Below, piece after piece: positions 23,181 through 36,175 of a stretch of 64,000 nt of DNA (positions are counted from its first letter, which is position 1; every line of letters starts with the position of its first letter). Both the position numbers and the translations under genes were made by a program. Below the pieces are notes generated by a model. It saw nothing but the letters and a program-made list of their open reading frames with translations. It was not told the DNA's origin and searched no databases. The DNA is taken from the NCBI GenBank assembly GCA_963920765.1, contig OY987245.1, positions 13,718,727 through 13,782,726 on the forward strand, read 5' to 3'. The DNA comes from Ulota crispa. Its lineage: Eukaryota; Streptophyta; Bryopsida; Orthotrichales; Orthotrichaceae.

Positions 23181-24080
23181 CTCTGCTTGCTTGTCCTGGT
23201 GCTTGTCCTGGTGTTTTTCCTGGACTAATGCAATATTCGAATATGGGAAAAAGGCAACCGATTTTGGGAGTTTTGAGTTTTTTCATTTTTATGAGTGATT
23301 TTTTTTTCTTAATGATTTAGAGGGAATTTTATGATGTTTTTTTTCAAAGGTCTTACATCGATGATGGAAATGTTTGGACTGAATTATTGAGAACTTCGTT
23401 TTCATTCACCAAACTAATCTCATAAATGCAAAATTAAGTATAATTCCAAAATTGGTAAGAAAGACTTTTTCCCAAATTAATGAATATTGTGATTACATTA
23501 AAATGGGAAAAACATGGGTCCCATTTTGTATTTCACGTGAATCCAGAAAGTCCCTCTTAATTCAATTAAGGAGGTCACTTGAAACTTGTTTAATGAATTT
23601 CTGTCCAAAATTCTAAACTTTATATCCAAAAAGAGCGTATTTCTAAATCATATATATCTCATTTCATTGAGAAACAGTCAACAGATTCCCAATTCAATGA
23701 ATATGGTGTTCACGGAAAAAAAATCAGAAGTCCCAATTTGTAAGAGTTTTCCCATTTCAATGAATATGACGTTGATTGGTGTTTTTTTGTGTGTGTGTTT
23801 TTTTGGTTCGATTTGAGATGTGTCATTGTTTTGTGTTTATTGGGGGTCACGGGGAGCATGAGTGATTCAGTGGCACGGAATGAGTGTGAGGTGAAGCGTG
23901 AGGAGGATACGGGGAGAGAATATTAATCTTGTGAGCGTCTGTGGGTGGTAGTAGTAGTGTAGTGCTGGAACACGTCATTCCACGCTCCCCTTGTCCCCCC
24001 CATGACTTGTGTTCCGCCTTGTGGAAGGGGTGATGGATGAGTCACGTAATTCTCTTACCTTGCCCACGGAATCAACTCTG
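23181..24080 (-). promoter_or_regulatory. Upstream region of the NDUFS4-like gene
   Basis: A GC-rich block at about 23830-24065 interrupts AT-rich DNA. It includes ATGAGTCACGTAA near 24036 (a bZIP-type site by sequence) and, on the minus strand, a strong donor-like GGCAAGGTAAGAG ending near 24062 that could close a non-coding first exon. A family-F MITE lies between this block and the coding region. The role is inferred from position only. Confidence 0.35.
23470..23775. mobile_element. MITE family F, copy 7 (composite)
   Basis: Several family-F ends (AATGAATATGGTG-type) in tandem or nested arrangement, with the interior shared with the 16166 copy. Boundaries are approximate. Confidence 0.6.
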
Positions 24081-24249
24081 GGATTAAAGATCCTTAATTA
24101 AAATTTTGAAAGGCCATCTTCTATGATGAACAGAGCATGGTTGTTAACTCGGGCAAGATTTGGCTATTGGATAGCAGCACAAATTGACGCACAAACATGT
24201 CTGTACACTCACTTTGGGTTTAATTAAATTGCTCTTTTTTATTTTTTCT

Positions 24250-24460
24250 ACGTGATATGGATTTAAATGTACATTTTGACTTCATGTCAGCAATAATGAA
24301 TGTCACCGACATGTAAATAATAAGTTTATTTTATCATTTTTTGAAGTCAACTATGAGTTGATTACATCAATTGGACATGAGCTCAATTGGGCACTTTAGG
24401 GCAAGTGGATTGACATGCGGTTCAATGTGACAACCATGGAATAGCGTGCTTTTGGACGGT
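24250..24460. repeat. Dispersed repeat related to 3585-4320
   Basis: Shares the blocks around GTCAACTATGAGTTGA and GTGACAACCATGG in inverted orientation with the repeat near the left of the window. Coding capacity is absent. Confidence 0.45.
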
Positions 24461-24739
24461 TTCTGTTCAAAATAAAATTTCAAAACTTGAATCTTGAGAG
24501 ACAATAAGATAAATAGAAGTTTATAAATAAGAGTACAAAATTATAAGAGCAAATTGGACAAAGAATGTTTTGCTTCCATAGTTGTACAAGAAATTCTAGT
24601 GGAGAATCAAATGAGCTATGGAAGTTTTGGCAAGAATGAACACAATGCTTGCATAGGTGAAGTTGTGGATAGTGCTATCAATGAAGGATATGCAAGTGTG
24701 TTATTAGAGGTCAAACAATGAGCATCAAACAATTAGAAA

Positions 24740-24995
24740 ATTATATTACGTAAATTGGGAAAAACAATACATTATGGGACTTTTCACTATTTTTACCAAT
24801 ATGTACATTTTAGCATATTACAAAAAACAAGCATACATTTTCTTGTACAATAGTGAAGTCTCAATGACTGCCTCCAAGAACTTCAATAAGTAAAACTTTG
24901 AGCAATAGCTATGCCTTACATTCATTATATGTGAGATTAAGGTGAAATACAAAAAGATCCCTCCGTTTTTCCCATTTTACCTAATATGGTGTTTT
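24740..24995. mobile_element. MITE family F, copy 8 (diverged)
   Basis: The ends TACGTAAATTGGGAAAAACA and ATTTTACCTAATATGGTG fit the family consensus. The interior is poorly conserved. Confidence 0.6.
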
Positions 24996-26004
24996 AACAG
25001 TTAATGTGGAGCAAAAAGAATCAACAAGGTTGTGGATATGATCCTCTTATGTAAATACTTTAAGCCATTATTTAGAAATTCCATATATATATATACATAG
25101 AAACAAAAGGAGCATTTGCGTAAATTGAAACCAGTGGAGTATGAACACAGAGGATGAGGCCTTCATCATGTGATACAATCAAAAGTCTTGCGTTTGGCCA
25201 TCCAACAAATCTGTTTTTCACAGATTTTCTGAATTGCCCATTGGCCATGGCCCATGCCACCTCTCATTATTTTCATTAATTTGTCATCTCTGTGAGTGTT
25301 AGGCATCTCTTTTGGAGGAGTATGTTCTAGCTGCAATTGATCCAAAAACTGACTATTTGAATCCTACACAAACTCCCAATCTCATCTCAATATTACTTCT
25401 ATTGAATCGGCAATAAGCCATAATTTTGACACAATCAAGTTGCACAACCTCAAATCCAAAATTCACACTAAAAGCATACCCTTGTGAATATGTATGTCAC
25501 AACTTTCTGGCACATGAATGCTGCCAACTTTATAAAAACTTGACATTTTTTTGAAAGAATATTAAATAAAATTATAAAATTTAGATGAAAATGGTAAAAT
25601 TCAAAGATGAATTTTATGGTTTTTGTTTTATTTTTATATGTATTAGTATACATGCACACGCTTTGCACAAGTTGGACATGTACGTGTAATATAATGTAAC
25701 TTTCAACTTTAATATAAAATTAATATCTCGCAATTCGATTAGAATCTAATCTTGATGCATTGTCATTTTGGTCCATTTTTTAAATAAAAAATAGCAATTG
25801 CCTTCATCACAATGCTACTCTTTAATAATTTACAAGGGGTGCTTAGCTTTTTGTTGGTTTTCTAGCACATGGTTGGAGGGTGTTTGGTGTTCTATATATC
25901 TAAGGCGTCTTTTATTGCTTCATCTTACATCAAAAAGCTCTAGAAGGTTTTGAATAAGGGCATGGAGTTGTAATCCTCCCACTTGGTAGTATAGATATAT
26001 ATAG
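24996..26004. other. Intergenic DNA, no gene seen
   Basis: AT-rich, with short open frames only and no recognisable repeat. Confidence 0.4.
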
Positions 26005-26380
26005 GGTCTTGATACTACCACCCCCCCTTTTTTATATTGCCACCCCCCTCTTTTACATACTTCTTCAAAATTTAGTGGTTTTTGGGGACAATTTTTTTAA
26101 ATTTATAATTAAATGTGTATCAAACCAAGTGATTTTTTGTTGGGGTTTTCAAAATGATAAACGTCAATCATTTTGACAAGAAAAGGTAAAAGAATGTTGT
26201 CTTTTCTTATCTAAAATTTTGATTGTTGTTTATCATTTTGAGAAACCAACAAAAAATCACTTGGTTTGATATATATTTAATTCTTTTTTTTTTTTTTTTA
26301 AATCCCCAAAGACCACTAAAATATGAACAAAGAGGGGGGGGGGTGGTGGTATCAAAAAGGGGGGTGGTAGCATCAAGACC
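26005..26380. mobile_element. Fold-back MITE with C-rich ends (family C)
   Basis: About 376 bp. The ends GGTCTTGATACTACCACCCC and GGGGTGGTAGCATCAAGACC are inverted, and the arms pair through most of the length (for example ATCACTTGGTTTGATA against its complement). Single copy in this window. The target duplication is not clear. Confidence 0.8.
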
Positions 26381-26446
26381 TTGTACAATAGAACTCCTCT
26401 AAACTAATATGGTTGGGACTCCTTGCCAAGAACCACATTAGTTTAA

Positions 26447-26674
26447 CCCTTGAGCGCCTAGAGTTATTTTTGGATTTAGGAGAAAATGGGGGGTTTAATG
26501 GCCACCACAACTTGGAAAAGTACATTCAAAAAAAGTGACCGTATGATTTGAAAAAGGACTACATTCTTTGCTGATGGGGACCAACCATGGCTGTTTTCAC
26601 CGTAAATTTTTTTTTTAAATGAGATGAAGTTGTGGGCCCCATTGACAATATATTGTCAATGGGGCGCTTAAGGG
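26447..26674. mobile_element. TTAA-flanked MITE (family E, GAGCGCC subgroup)
   Basis: A 228-bp element with ends CCCTTGAGCGCC and GGGGCGCTTAAGGG, flanked by TTAA at 26443-26446 and 26675-26678. It is non-coding and a close relative of 8864-9105. Confidence 0.8.
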
Positions 26675-26678
26675 TTAA

Positions 26679-27652
26679 GTAAATTATTAGTTTATTTTGC
26701 GGAAGTATAAATGAAGTAACCTTGAAGTTAGTGCCTAGATAGGAGTATAGATAACTTGGTTGTTTTATATTATGACCTTGACATTGAGATTTGTGTTATA
26801 CATTAGTTTACAGAGCATATTAGTTTAGAGAGGTATTAGTTTAGGGAGGATTGTATATAAATAGTATGAAATTTCACCAAAATATTAATTTTTTTACTTG
26901 TTGAGCTCCTCAATATACACAAAGGAAGAAAAAGGAATGGGATGGTGACTAGATCATGTTGCAATATTTCTCAGCAGGGATTCTCTATACATTATTTATG
27001 TATTAGTTGATCCAATTTCGGGGCACAAACAAGTGCAAGAACGCCATACGTAGGATTTGGTTTTGGAAAGAATTTGGGCTCACCCTGCTTGGATTCTCCT
27101 TTTTATCACTCTAACCGGCTATCCTTCAGACTTGGCCAAATGCAATATGATCCCTTGAATCATGAGTAATCAATAAATTTCTCTTTTCAACTGTTGGTCT
27201 TTTCATTTCTTCTTCATTTCAATTACAACCAGCTATACATTTGACCAACTGTATTTGACCTGATTGATTTTTTTAGTTTGTTTTCAACTTACCATTTTTA
27301 CATGTTACATTATACACCAAAAAGGACAAAATGCAGAAAGGTTTGGCATATTCATGGCATGAGTGACCCATGGCAACATAATTTAGTACATGCATGGCTT
27401 AGTTCATATTCAACTACTTTGCAAATCTATATTAGACTCATGCTACTTGTTATCAATGAAGCCACATTAGTCTTATGTCCACCTATAAGAGATCCCCCTA
27501 AGGAGGATTATTTCTAACTAAAAACCTAGGGATTCGGAGTTAAGATATTCCCCATCAATTTGGATGCTTATTAGTCTCCATATTTTGTGTTTACACAGTG
27601 ATTCAAATTTCTTATAAAGGACCAAGTTATCATGGGTTCTTATGGGTTCTTC
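26679..27652. other. Intergenic DNA, no gene seen
   Basis: An 80-codon frame at 27278-27517 shows no recognisable domain, and I treat it as chance. Confidence 0.4.
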
Positions 27653-27677
27653 TATATCTATATCTATATCTATATCT

Positions 27678-27733
<56 letters not shown>
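27653..27733. repeat. Compound microsatellite
   Basis: About eight tandem hexamers of the CTATAT type run into a long TA dinucleotide array. Probably hypervariable. Confidence 0.95.
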
Positions 27734-27737
<4 letters not shown>

Positions 27738-28736
27738 CTACTATCATTACACCAAACACCAAATTTTCCAAGACATTTACCATAAATTTGAGCCTTCGTA
27801 AAAATTCAATAGCTTTTGAACAACAACCAACTCAAATTGAATGATTTCCCTAATTCTGACCTCGAAGGACCAAGCAGACAATAGACGTTGGGCCAATTTA
27901 ATTTAGCACTTTGTGCAAAATATAATTCCAACAAGGCCAAATTTTGTATGACCATCATAAATATATATAAAGAGAGTTCCAGGATGAAATCTTTAAACAT
28001 ATATCTTTATTTTTGCCTATAGATGTCTAAAGCAAACTTGAGAAGTAGTTGGTTGGAACTAAGATTAGACTTGACAATTTGAACAAAAGGACTACATTGG
28101 GATTGTGATTTATATATATGAAAAAAAACATAAACTATATGTAAGCTACATACATAATTGTCCCTCTGTGAGGGATAGAGACCACTTGAAATGCATGGCT
28201 TGGCATTGCTCTAAGGTTGCATAATCCACAATGAAAAAATTCAATAAACGCAACAACATGAATCTATGAAAGAACGCAAAATTTTAGCCTAAAATGCTTA
28301 AACATGTCATCCTTCTGTAGATGGCAACATGGCAATGCTTGAAGTGTCTACTTTAGTAACCGTATACTAGGATTTTATACTGAGATTTTCATAATATATA
28401 AAACAAAAACAATTGAAGGCTATGAATAGTCCCACGTGATATCAAGTATTGTTTTGCTCATTTAATATCAATGTATGATCTGTTTCGAAAATTTCCTTTT
28501 TAAGACAAGTTTACAATTAAGGATTTGGGTTTATGTCTCAATACTCTCATTGTAATTAGTTTATTATTGCAAATCATGATAAAACAAAAATGTATCTATA
28601 GATATTGCGCTTTGCACCCATTTGTATGGGTAACCTGAGAGTTCATATATTTTAATGACTATAGAAATTCCATTCCTGAAAGCTCACCTCTTTTTTGACT
28701 TTTCATTTCAAATAATTGGTTGAGAATCATCATTTG
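27734..28736. other. 3' flank of the ABCB gene
   Basis: AT-rich DNA downstream of the ABCB stop codon on the minus strand. No further gene is recognised. The transcript end was not determined. Confidence 0.4.
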
Positions 28737-31700
28737 CTAGTGTGACCCAGCTTGTGAGTGTACAAGGGAGTAGTAGGCTCCACCTCTGCCCCTTGAAAGC
28801 AGATCATTGTGATTCCCATGCTCAAGGATAACGCCGTCTTGTAATACTGCAATTGAGTCTGCTTGAAAAATTGTTGACAATCTGCACACATGGAAATATT
28901 GAAAATAAATTCATTGCTCTATTAGGATGTAAAGCTAGTCATGTAAAAAAATGGCTCCAAATCAAGTGAACATGTACTGCATCAATGATCATATTCTAAA
29001 ATGCATTTGTTCACAAGTTCTAACACATGCTCCACTTAGGTAAAATAATTTGCATTGCTTTGTTGCTGATTCACCACAACAAATAGAATCTACATCCAAT
29101 AAGGTTGTATAGATGTAAGTGAAATTTGTACTTTCATTGTAGGAAAATTCTAAAAGCACCACACTATCATGTCAAAATTGGTGTAATTTATATAGTGCTT
29201 CAATTAATTAGCCTCAAGTGCATATGGTCCAAATGGGTGCTATGTGTAAGTTTTTGAGCAATCCACTATTACTTTTGTGTATATCTCAAAATTAGTACAT
29301 ATATTTATTGAAACTATCCTTTGATTTGGTGCTTACCGATGGGCAACAACAACGGTGGTTCGGCCTACTGTTGCCAAATCCAGTGCATCTTGCACAATTC
29401 GCTCTGATCCTGCATCAAGTGCACTAGTAGCTTCATCCAATAATAATATTCTTGGGTTCTTCAGAATTGCACGTGCAATTGCAATTCGTTGCTTCTGGCC
29501 ACCTGAGAGTTGTAAACCACGCTCACCAGCAAATGTTGTATAGCCATTTGGAAGGGAACTAGAATTTTCAAAAACACCACTTGTCAAATCAATCTAATTT
29601 TGAGAGGACAACAAGTTATTGCAAAGTATCATGGCATTATGTAAAACAAGTAAAAACAAAAGGCTTTGTCCCTCCTTATAAAACTAAAAATGAAACTCTC
29701 TTAATAATTTAGCATTAGCTTGACCTTTAAGTAAAATAGCAACCTAATCAACATTTTCTACATTCACACTTTCATTGTAGTTATGGCTTGTGCCCAATGC
29801 ATGACCTCCTGTCCTCCCCTCATGTCAAAAGTCACCAAAACTTAAGAATTCAAAGCATAATGGTACTCAATAATCTCAACCTGATGAAAGTGTGGGCATT
29901 CGCAGCAGTAGCAGCTTCAATAATCTCAGCATCAGTTGCTCCCTCCTTCCCATATGCAATATTATCATGGATTGACATTGCAAATAGGGTTGGTTCTTGG
30001 TTGACTAAACTGATATGGCGCCTCAAGGATTGCAAGTTCATTTTTTTCAAGTCCTTTCCATCAATGTAAACAGTGCCCTTCAGCGGGTCATAGAAACGCT
30101 CTATCAAGCCAACAATGGTTGATTTTCCACTACCACTTTGACCAACCATGGCCACTGTTTGTCCAGCATGGATTCGAAGATTAAAATCCTTGAACACCAT
30201 CACTTCAGGTCGAGATGGATATGCAAAATCAACTTTTGTAAACTCAATCTCACCCTTCACTACATCCACCACCTCTGCTTCTTGAGCATCAGAGTCAATC
30301 TGAGTTTTCCGATCAAGAATCTGAAAGACGGAACTGATTGCAATTGATGCCTTTGCAAAATCTGGTGTTAAAGCACCTGCTTCTCCAATGGTACGACTAG
30401 TGTTGACAAAGATCAAAAATACCTTGAAAAATTCACTAAATGAGCCAGTTCCTTTGTACCTTAGCAAGCCTCCATACCAATAAACCAAAGCCATGGAAGC
30501 AAAACTAACAAAATTGGCTGCTCCAAGTGTAAGCCCCGCAATTTGTGAACGGCGGAATTGTTGTCGTTTGGGAGCTTCAAGTTTGCTCTCAAATAGGATT
30601 TGCACTTTCTCTTGTGATGAAAATGCTGTAATAGTGCGATGTTGTGCTACTCCTTCACTTGCCACCTGACTTGCGTCAGCTTGTGCAAGTGCTGTTTTCT
30701 TTGCAAATGTCATCAAAAGCGCCTGTATCCACAAATGAAACTCAAAGGCTCTTATGCAAACGCCAAAGTAACACACATTACTAAAATAGGGACCTTCCTT
30801 GTTTGAACTTAAAGATAAATAAATTGATGAAGAGCAATCATGCAAAAAGGAAAGAAAAAGGTATGCTCAATTACCTTCTTGATGTAATAGCAAAATATGA
30901 CAAGAGGATGTAAGAATACGATGAGAACTCCAAATCGCCAGGAGATGATAAAACATAACACCCAACTAATGAATACCATACTAAGTGATCCCGCAATGAG
31001 TGATATCCGATCACCAATAAGAGATCTCACCTGCAAAGCAACATAATGTAAGATACATACAAGAAATATATTGAGAACGCGTGTTGTGACTTTATCATCA
31101 ATTATCCTTCACTTGAAAGATAATGTGCTTAAAAATTGACATTACTATTGGTACCAATTAATAGATAAATTAAGGTGCAAGCAAATTAAAACACAATGCA
31201 AGATTGCCAAACTAAGGACTACACAAGCAATGTCATTTAAATCATAAGCAAAGGGTGGACATGTACCATGTTTGCATCAGTTGCAAGGCGAGAGCACACC
31301 GAGCCACTTGAATTTTCATCCTTGTCAAACCAACCAACCTCATATTGCAATATGGATCTCAGCATTTGCACTCTTACACGTTTGGTCAACTGTTCACCTG
31401 CAGCTGCGAAGTTGTAATGCTGGAGAATATTTGTTCCGATAAAGAACACCGCTAGTGCAACCAAAATCCCTATATATTTCTTGATGTTGTACCAAAGTTG
31501 TGAATCACTCAAATCCTTGTAGTAATCAACCGTTAATGAGGCAATGATGAAGGCATAAAATGGATTTGTAAAACCAAATCCAATGCCTCCTAAAAGGCCC
31601 AAAGCACCTTGCTTCCATTCGGGTTTGTTAAGTAATAACATGCGTGTGAATGATGGACTCAATGCTTTACCCTTAGCTTCAAGAGAAGCATCTTGTTTTT

Positions 31701-34700
31701 TATTAGCAAACTCTCCCATACGTTCTCCAAGGTCATGCTTAGGTGTAGCAACTTCCGTTCTAGAGAGCGCAAAACTTTCCCCTATAATCTCTTCACTCTG
31801 TACAAATGTTGTCGGTTCTCTTTTAAAAGAGTTTGCTGCCTCATCCTATAAAACCAACACAATATACATAAAAAGAGGTCATAATTTGAACAAGCTAGAC
31901 TTTCAAAAAGATGGCTTGTTACCATTTGGCAAAAAGAAAACTGCTTTACTCATAACCAATTCCCTACTTTTTCTTCCTATTTTGACACTTTGTTCATCAT
32001 GTATCAAACATTCTATTCTTTCTTCATCATTGCTCTACCATGATCCTAGGGTTCTCCTTGAAACTATGCAAGAGTACTTAAATTAAGAATCTAATTTGAA
32101 AAATAACATGCCTTTTGTCACTTGCACAACTTAGCATGCAAACTTTTTTGATAATTTCAAGGGGATCTATTTCTATATATAAAGATGACAATCAAGCATT
32201 GAACATTAACAGCTTATTTAATATCTCAAAATTTTGTATGTAGCAATATCATGCAACTTTAAACACTTGAATGAGTTTAAGTAGAAAATATCCAACCGTT
32301 CAAGTTATGTACCTTAGCCTGAATGTATACAAATGACATGGATCACCGCTCATGTGCCTCATGTTGCTTTTCATAATAGATTTACTTTCTCCTTACTATA
32401 ATTCATATTTAGACTCTTCGTTTAAAATTTTCTAGCATACTTCATCCAATACTGGACTTTGTAAGAACAAATCATTGATTAATCCAATTGATTAGTTTTC
32501 AACAAATAAATCAATGGAAAAGGACAAGAACAGTACCTTGCCAAAGTTTTGTAGATTAATAAGAGAATAGTACGCGCCATTCTCGCCCTTGTTCAAAAGT
32601 TCTTCATGATTGCCTGTTTCAACAACTTTACCATGTTGCAGCACTGCAATCAAATCCGCATTCCGAATTGTTGACAATCTGTGTGCAACAATTACTGTTG
32701 TTCGGTCCATGGCAGCCCTTTCAAGGGCTTGCTGGACAACCTTCTCAGACTCTGAATCAAGAGCACTTGTCGCCTCATCAAGTAAAAGAATAGATGGACT
32801 TTTGAGTATTGTTCTAGCAATGGCAATTCGTTGTTTTTGACCACCTGACATTTGCACTCCCCTCTCACCTACCTGTTTCATTGACAAAAAATGGTAAGTC
32901 AGTGCAATGCACAATTTGAATCTTATATAGAACTACACATTTCTTTGTCTATGCAAGATCTACAGCAACAACACACAATAATTTGGACACATAACATGTC
33001 TTCTCTACAACTAAATCTAAATGTTGAAAAAATGAATTTTACCTGTGTCTGATATCCATTAGGGAGCTTGGAGATGAAGGCGTGTGCATTTGCTGACTTT
33101 GATGCTTCAATGACCTCTTCCATTGTAGCTAGTTCTTTGCCATATCTGATGTTCTCAAACACGGTTGTGGCAAATAGTGCTGGCTCTTGGCTCACTAGAC
33201 CAATTTGTTGTCGCAACCACTTTAACTGAAGGTCCTTGATGTCAATGCTATCAATCAATATTCTTCCGGCTAATGGGTCATAGAAACGCTCAATCAATGC
33301 AATAACAGTAGATTTTCCACTACCACTGCCCCCCACAAGTGCTACGGTTTTACCTGAGGACATTACCAAGTCGTGGTTAGTCAAGAGTACTTATAGTTGC
33401 ATGTCCAAATCATTACCTAGGTGTGATGTTTGTTATCTTAGAAAATAACTGATAACTTTCAAAATTCTACATGTCTTGAATCATCTATATATTGCTTTAG
33501 CACTTCTAACATAAATCAGAGAAGGCTTGTGGTTGTTGAAACAAAATGTGCCAATGAAACTTACCAATGAAACTTACCAGCAGGAATGCTAAGGCTGAAA
33601 TTTTCGAAAATTGGAGCTTCCATTCGAGAAGGATACGCAAAGTCAACATGACATAATTCTATATGACCCTGCACTTTTTCAAGTGTTCTACCATTCAAGT
33701 CTTCAATGTCTATTGGAGGCACACGATCAATCAATTGAAAAATCCGATAGGCTGCCACACGACCCTCCAAAAAGCATTTGATGTTGGGTGTAATACTCCC
33801 CAATCCTCTGGAAGGTCAAAGTGGTAAATATTAATCAGATTCATTGTGATACAATTTTTTTTCATAACAATGGATCTCACCCACACACGTTCCCATATCA
33901 CATATGTTTCTTACACCTAGTGAGGTTAACTTGATAAAAGAAGGAACATACAAAGGCTAACACATGAGCACTAATAGTCACAAAGCCTTACGTCATGTTT
34001 TTCATTAATTTTTTTTGTATGAATTACAAACTCTTCAAATAGCAACACTTTGAAGTAAAAATAAAGGAAGAGTTCATTAAGACTTACAAACCAGCGTAGA
34101 GAACTATAAATGCAGCAAACACCACTTCTCCTCCTGTTGAGTATCCATGTATGACATTGTAAGTTCCGTACCAACACACAAATGCCCAAATCAAAAATGT
34201 TTGTGCAGTTAAACCAATGGCCAACCCTTTAGCCAACCCTTGTTTCTTTCCCAAACTCACTGTCAATTCTAGTGAATTGGAATAAGCTTCAAGAGTCCGT
34301 TTCTCCCCCACAAATGAATACACAGTGCGTATTGATGAAATTGCTTGTTGAGATAGAGTCCCAGCAGTTCCATATGCAATTTGAATCCGTACAGCTAGAC
34401 CTAAGAGCGCTCGGCCATACATCACTCCAGGAAGGAGCAAAAATGGAAGAAATGGTAAAACAGAGAGGGTGACGCGCCAGCAAAGGATAAACCCTACTAT
34501 CAAGCCTCCTGCAAGTAAAGCCAAATTCTGAACCGTGTTGCCAACCTGTATACAATAATGAACAAAATATACACATTACTTTGGCACTTATATCTTCACA
34601 TTGCATAGCCTGACTATCTACATATTAACTTCCATAAGGTAATCTTATTTTACATCAAAAGTAAGCATAAAAATCCTTCAATAATTTCAAATTGTTTTCA

Positions 34701-36175
34701 TAAAATAAGATGTGTAGTCAAATGATGAATGATATGGATAAAAAACATGATATTACAAATTATACATGTTTCTTGTAGCTAAGTAATCACATTGCAAAAC
34801 AAGATGGTCTTCTATCCACTCTGTGTTAGAGATTTACCTTTTCACTAATTGCATCTTGTATCAATAATGTGTCACTAGAAACACTTGCCACAATAGAAGC
34901 TGTGTCTCCGCCTTTTGTATCAAAATATCCAACATCTTGTCGAAGAATTGCGTGCAAATACTTTGCGCGGATGCGTCCTGCCTGCCTTTCTCCCGTATAC
35001 ATCCAACACCAAACCTCTACATCACAAACACATGAAGCCAGTTAACCAATTTTCATAAGGAACTTCACAATTAATTGGCGCAAATCATTGAAAATGCCAA
35101 TGAAACTCAAAAAAACTGTAAGGCAAAAAGACACAAGATGCATTTAGTTAGTTTTAAGCAACAAAACATGTAGGGTCCTTTCAAGTCAAGTAAGGAGGTT
35201 TGGACACGTACCAAAATATGAAACAATAAATGAAGCAATCGAAACGTAAAGGAGATACACAGCAAACTGCAATGTTGAATCAAATATGACACAGTTAGTC
35301 CATCTCTTCATGTAACAACAAATCTATTGAACTTAAATGTAAAGTGGTTATTGTAAGTGCTTAACTTGCAAAATTTAGATTTTCGAAACTTTGACCGACG
35401 TTGTGTTGGACAAGACATTTCAGTTGAGGCAAGGCTAAAAATTGACTTAAAAAACAACTATGAACATAAAGCAAATAACTGTCACAAAGACTGCAAACAT
35501 TTTCTTTTTTTGCTGAAATGATTAAGGTGGAAAAGAACATGTTGCTTACTCTGCAGACTTCGTCATAACCATGTTTCGGACTTTGCAAGCCTGCAAATGA
35601 ATTGAGGAGTCTGCTCTGTATAAAGGCAATAGCGGGCCACACAAAGCCATCCAGGATTGCCATAATTGTTCCAAGAGACATCAGGAGTATGTCCACTCGA
35701 TCGGCATACATAAAGAGTTTGAAGTACGGTACTACTTGCTTCTTTAGAGGAACATCGGTCTTCTTCTCACTGGCTGCTCTTGCACTTGACGGCTTTGTAC
35801 TCTTATTCTGTTTCACAAAAATGGAAGGCGTTAGAGCACCGGAAGGGTTGTCTACTTTGCAGTCCCGTGGTATCCTTTCTCAACGCTATCTGTCGCCACA
35901 TGTTTCACTAAGGACTCTGTAGAACGGGCGTCACTCAAGGCGCCATGGAATTCAACGTCAAAATTTATGTCGGAAGTAGAATTTACCTCTTTGGCATTAG
36001 ATGCGATCCGCGATGCGACATCTTCTCGGCGTTCGTACGAATCTCCATGCTCCGAGAAGTTAGACCTCCGTTCACCCATCTGTGCACCAACTGATACCCG
36101 CGATTGCTCCTCTGAATCGGAATCGTCTAAATTTCTTGTGATCGGGAATGATTTCTTCGCACCAGAATCAGCCAT
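28737..36175 (-). CDS. ABCB full-size transporter (ABCB15-like, MDR/PGP type), thirteen exons
   Basis: ATP-driven membrane exporter with the layout TMD1-NBD1-TMD2-NBD2. Exons, 5' to 3': 36175-35856, 35807 (or 35799)-35550, 35266-35212, 35016-34838, 34545-34088, 33807-33578, 33353-33043, 32872-32537, 31845-31267, 31030-30875, 30722-29881, 29558-29337, 28881-28737. Phases fit from exon 2 on; the exon 1/2 junction keeps frame only if exon 2 starts at 35799, giving about 1360 residues. NBD1 has Walker [11 protein letters not shown]-loop SQEPALFA, signature MSGGQKQR, Walker [13 protein letters not shown] and H-loop [15 protein letters not shown]2 has [37 protein letters not shown] and [12 protein letters not shown]. 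The motifs SSDTLLIQD and [11 protein letters not shown] recall Arabidopsis ABCB15 relatives. All catalytic motifs are intact. The hydrophilic N-terminal extension (about 110 residues) is longer than usual. The substrate cannot be inferred. Confidence 0.93.
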
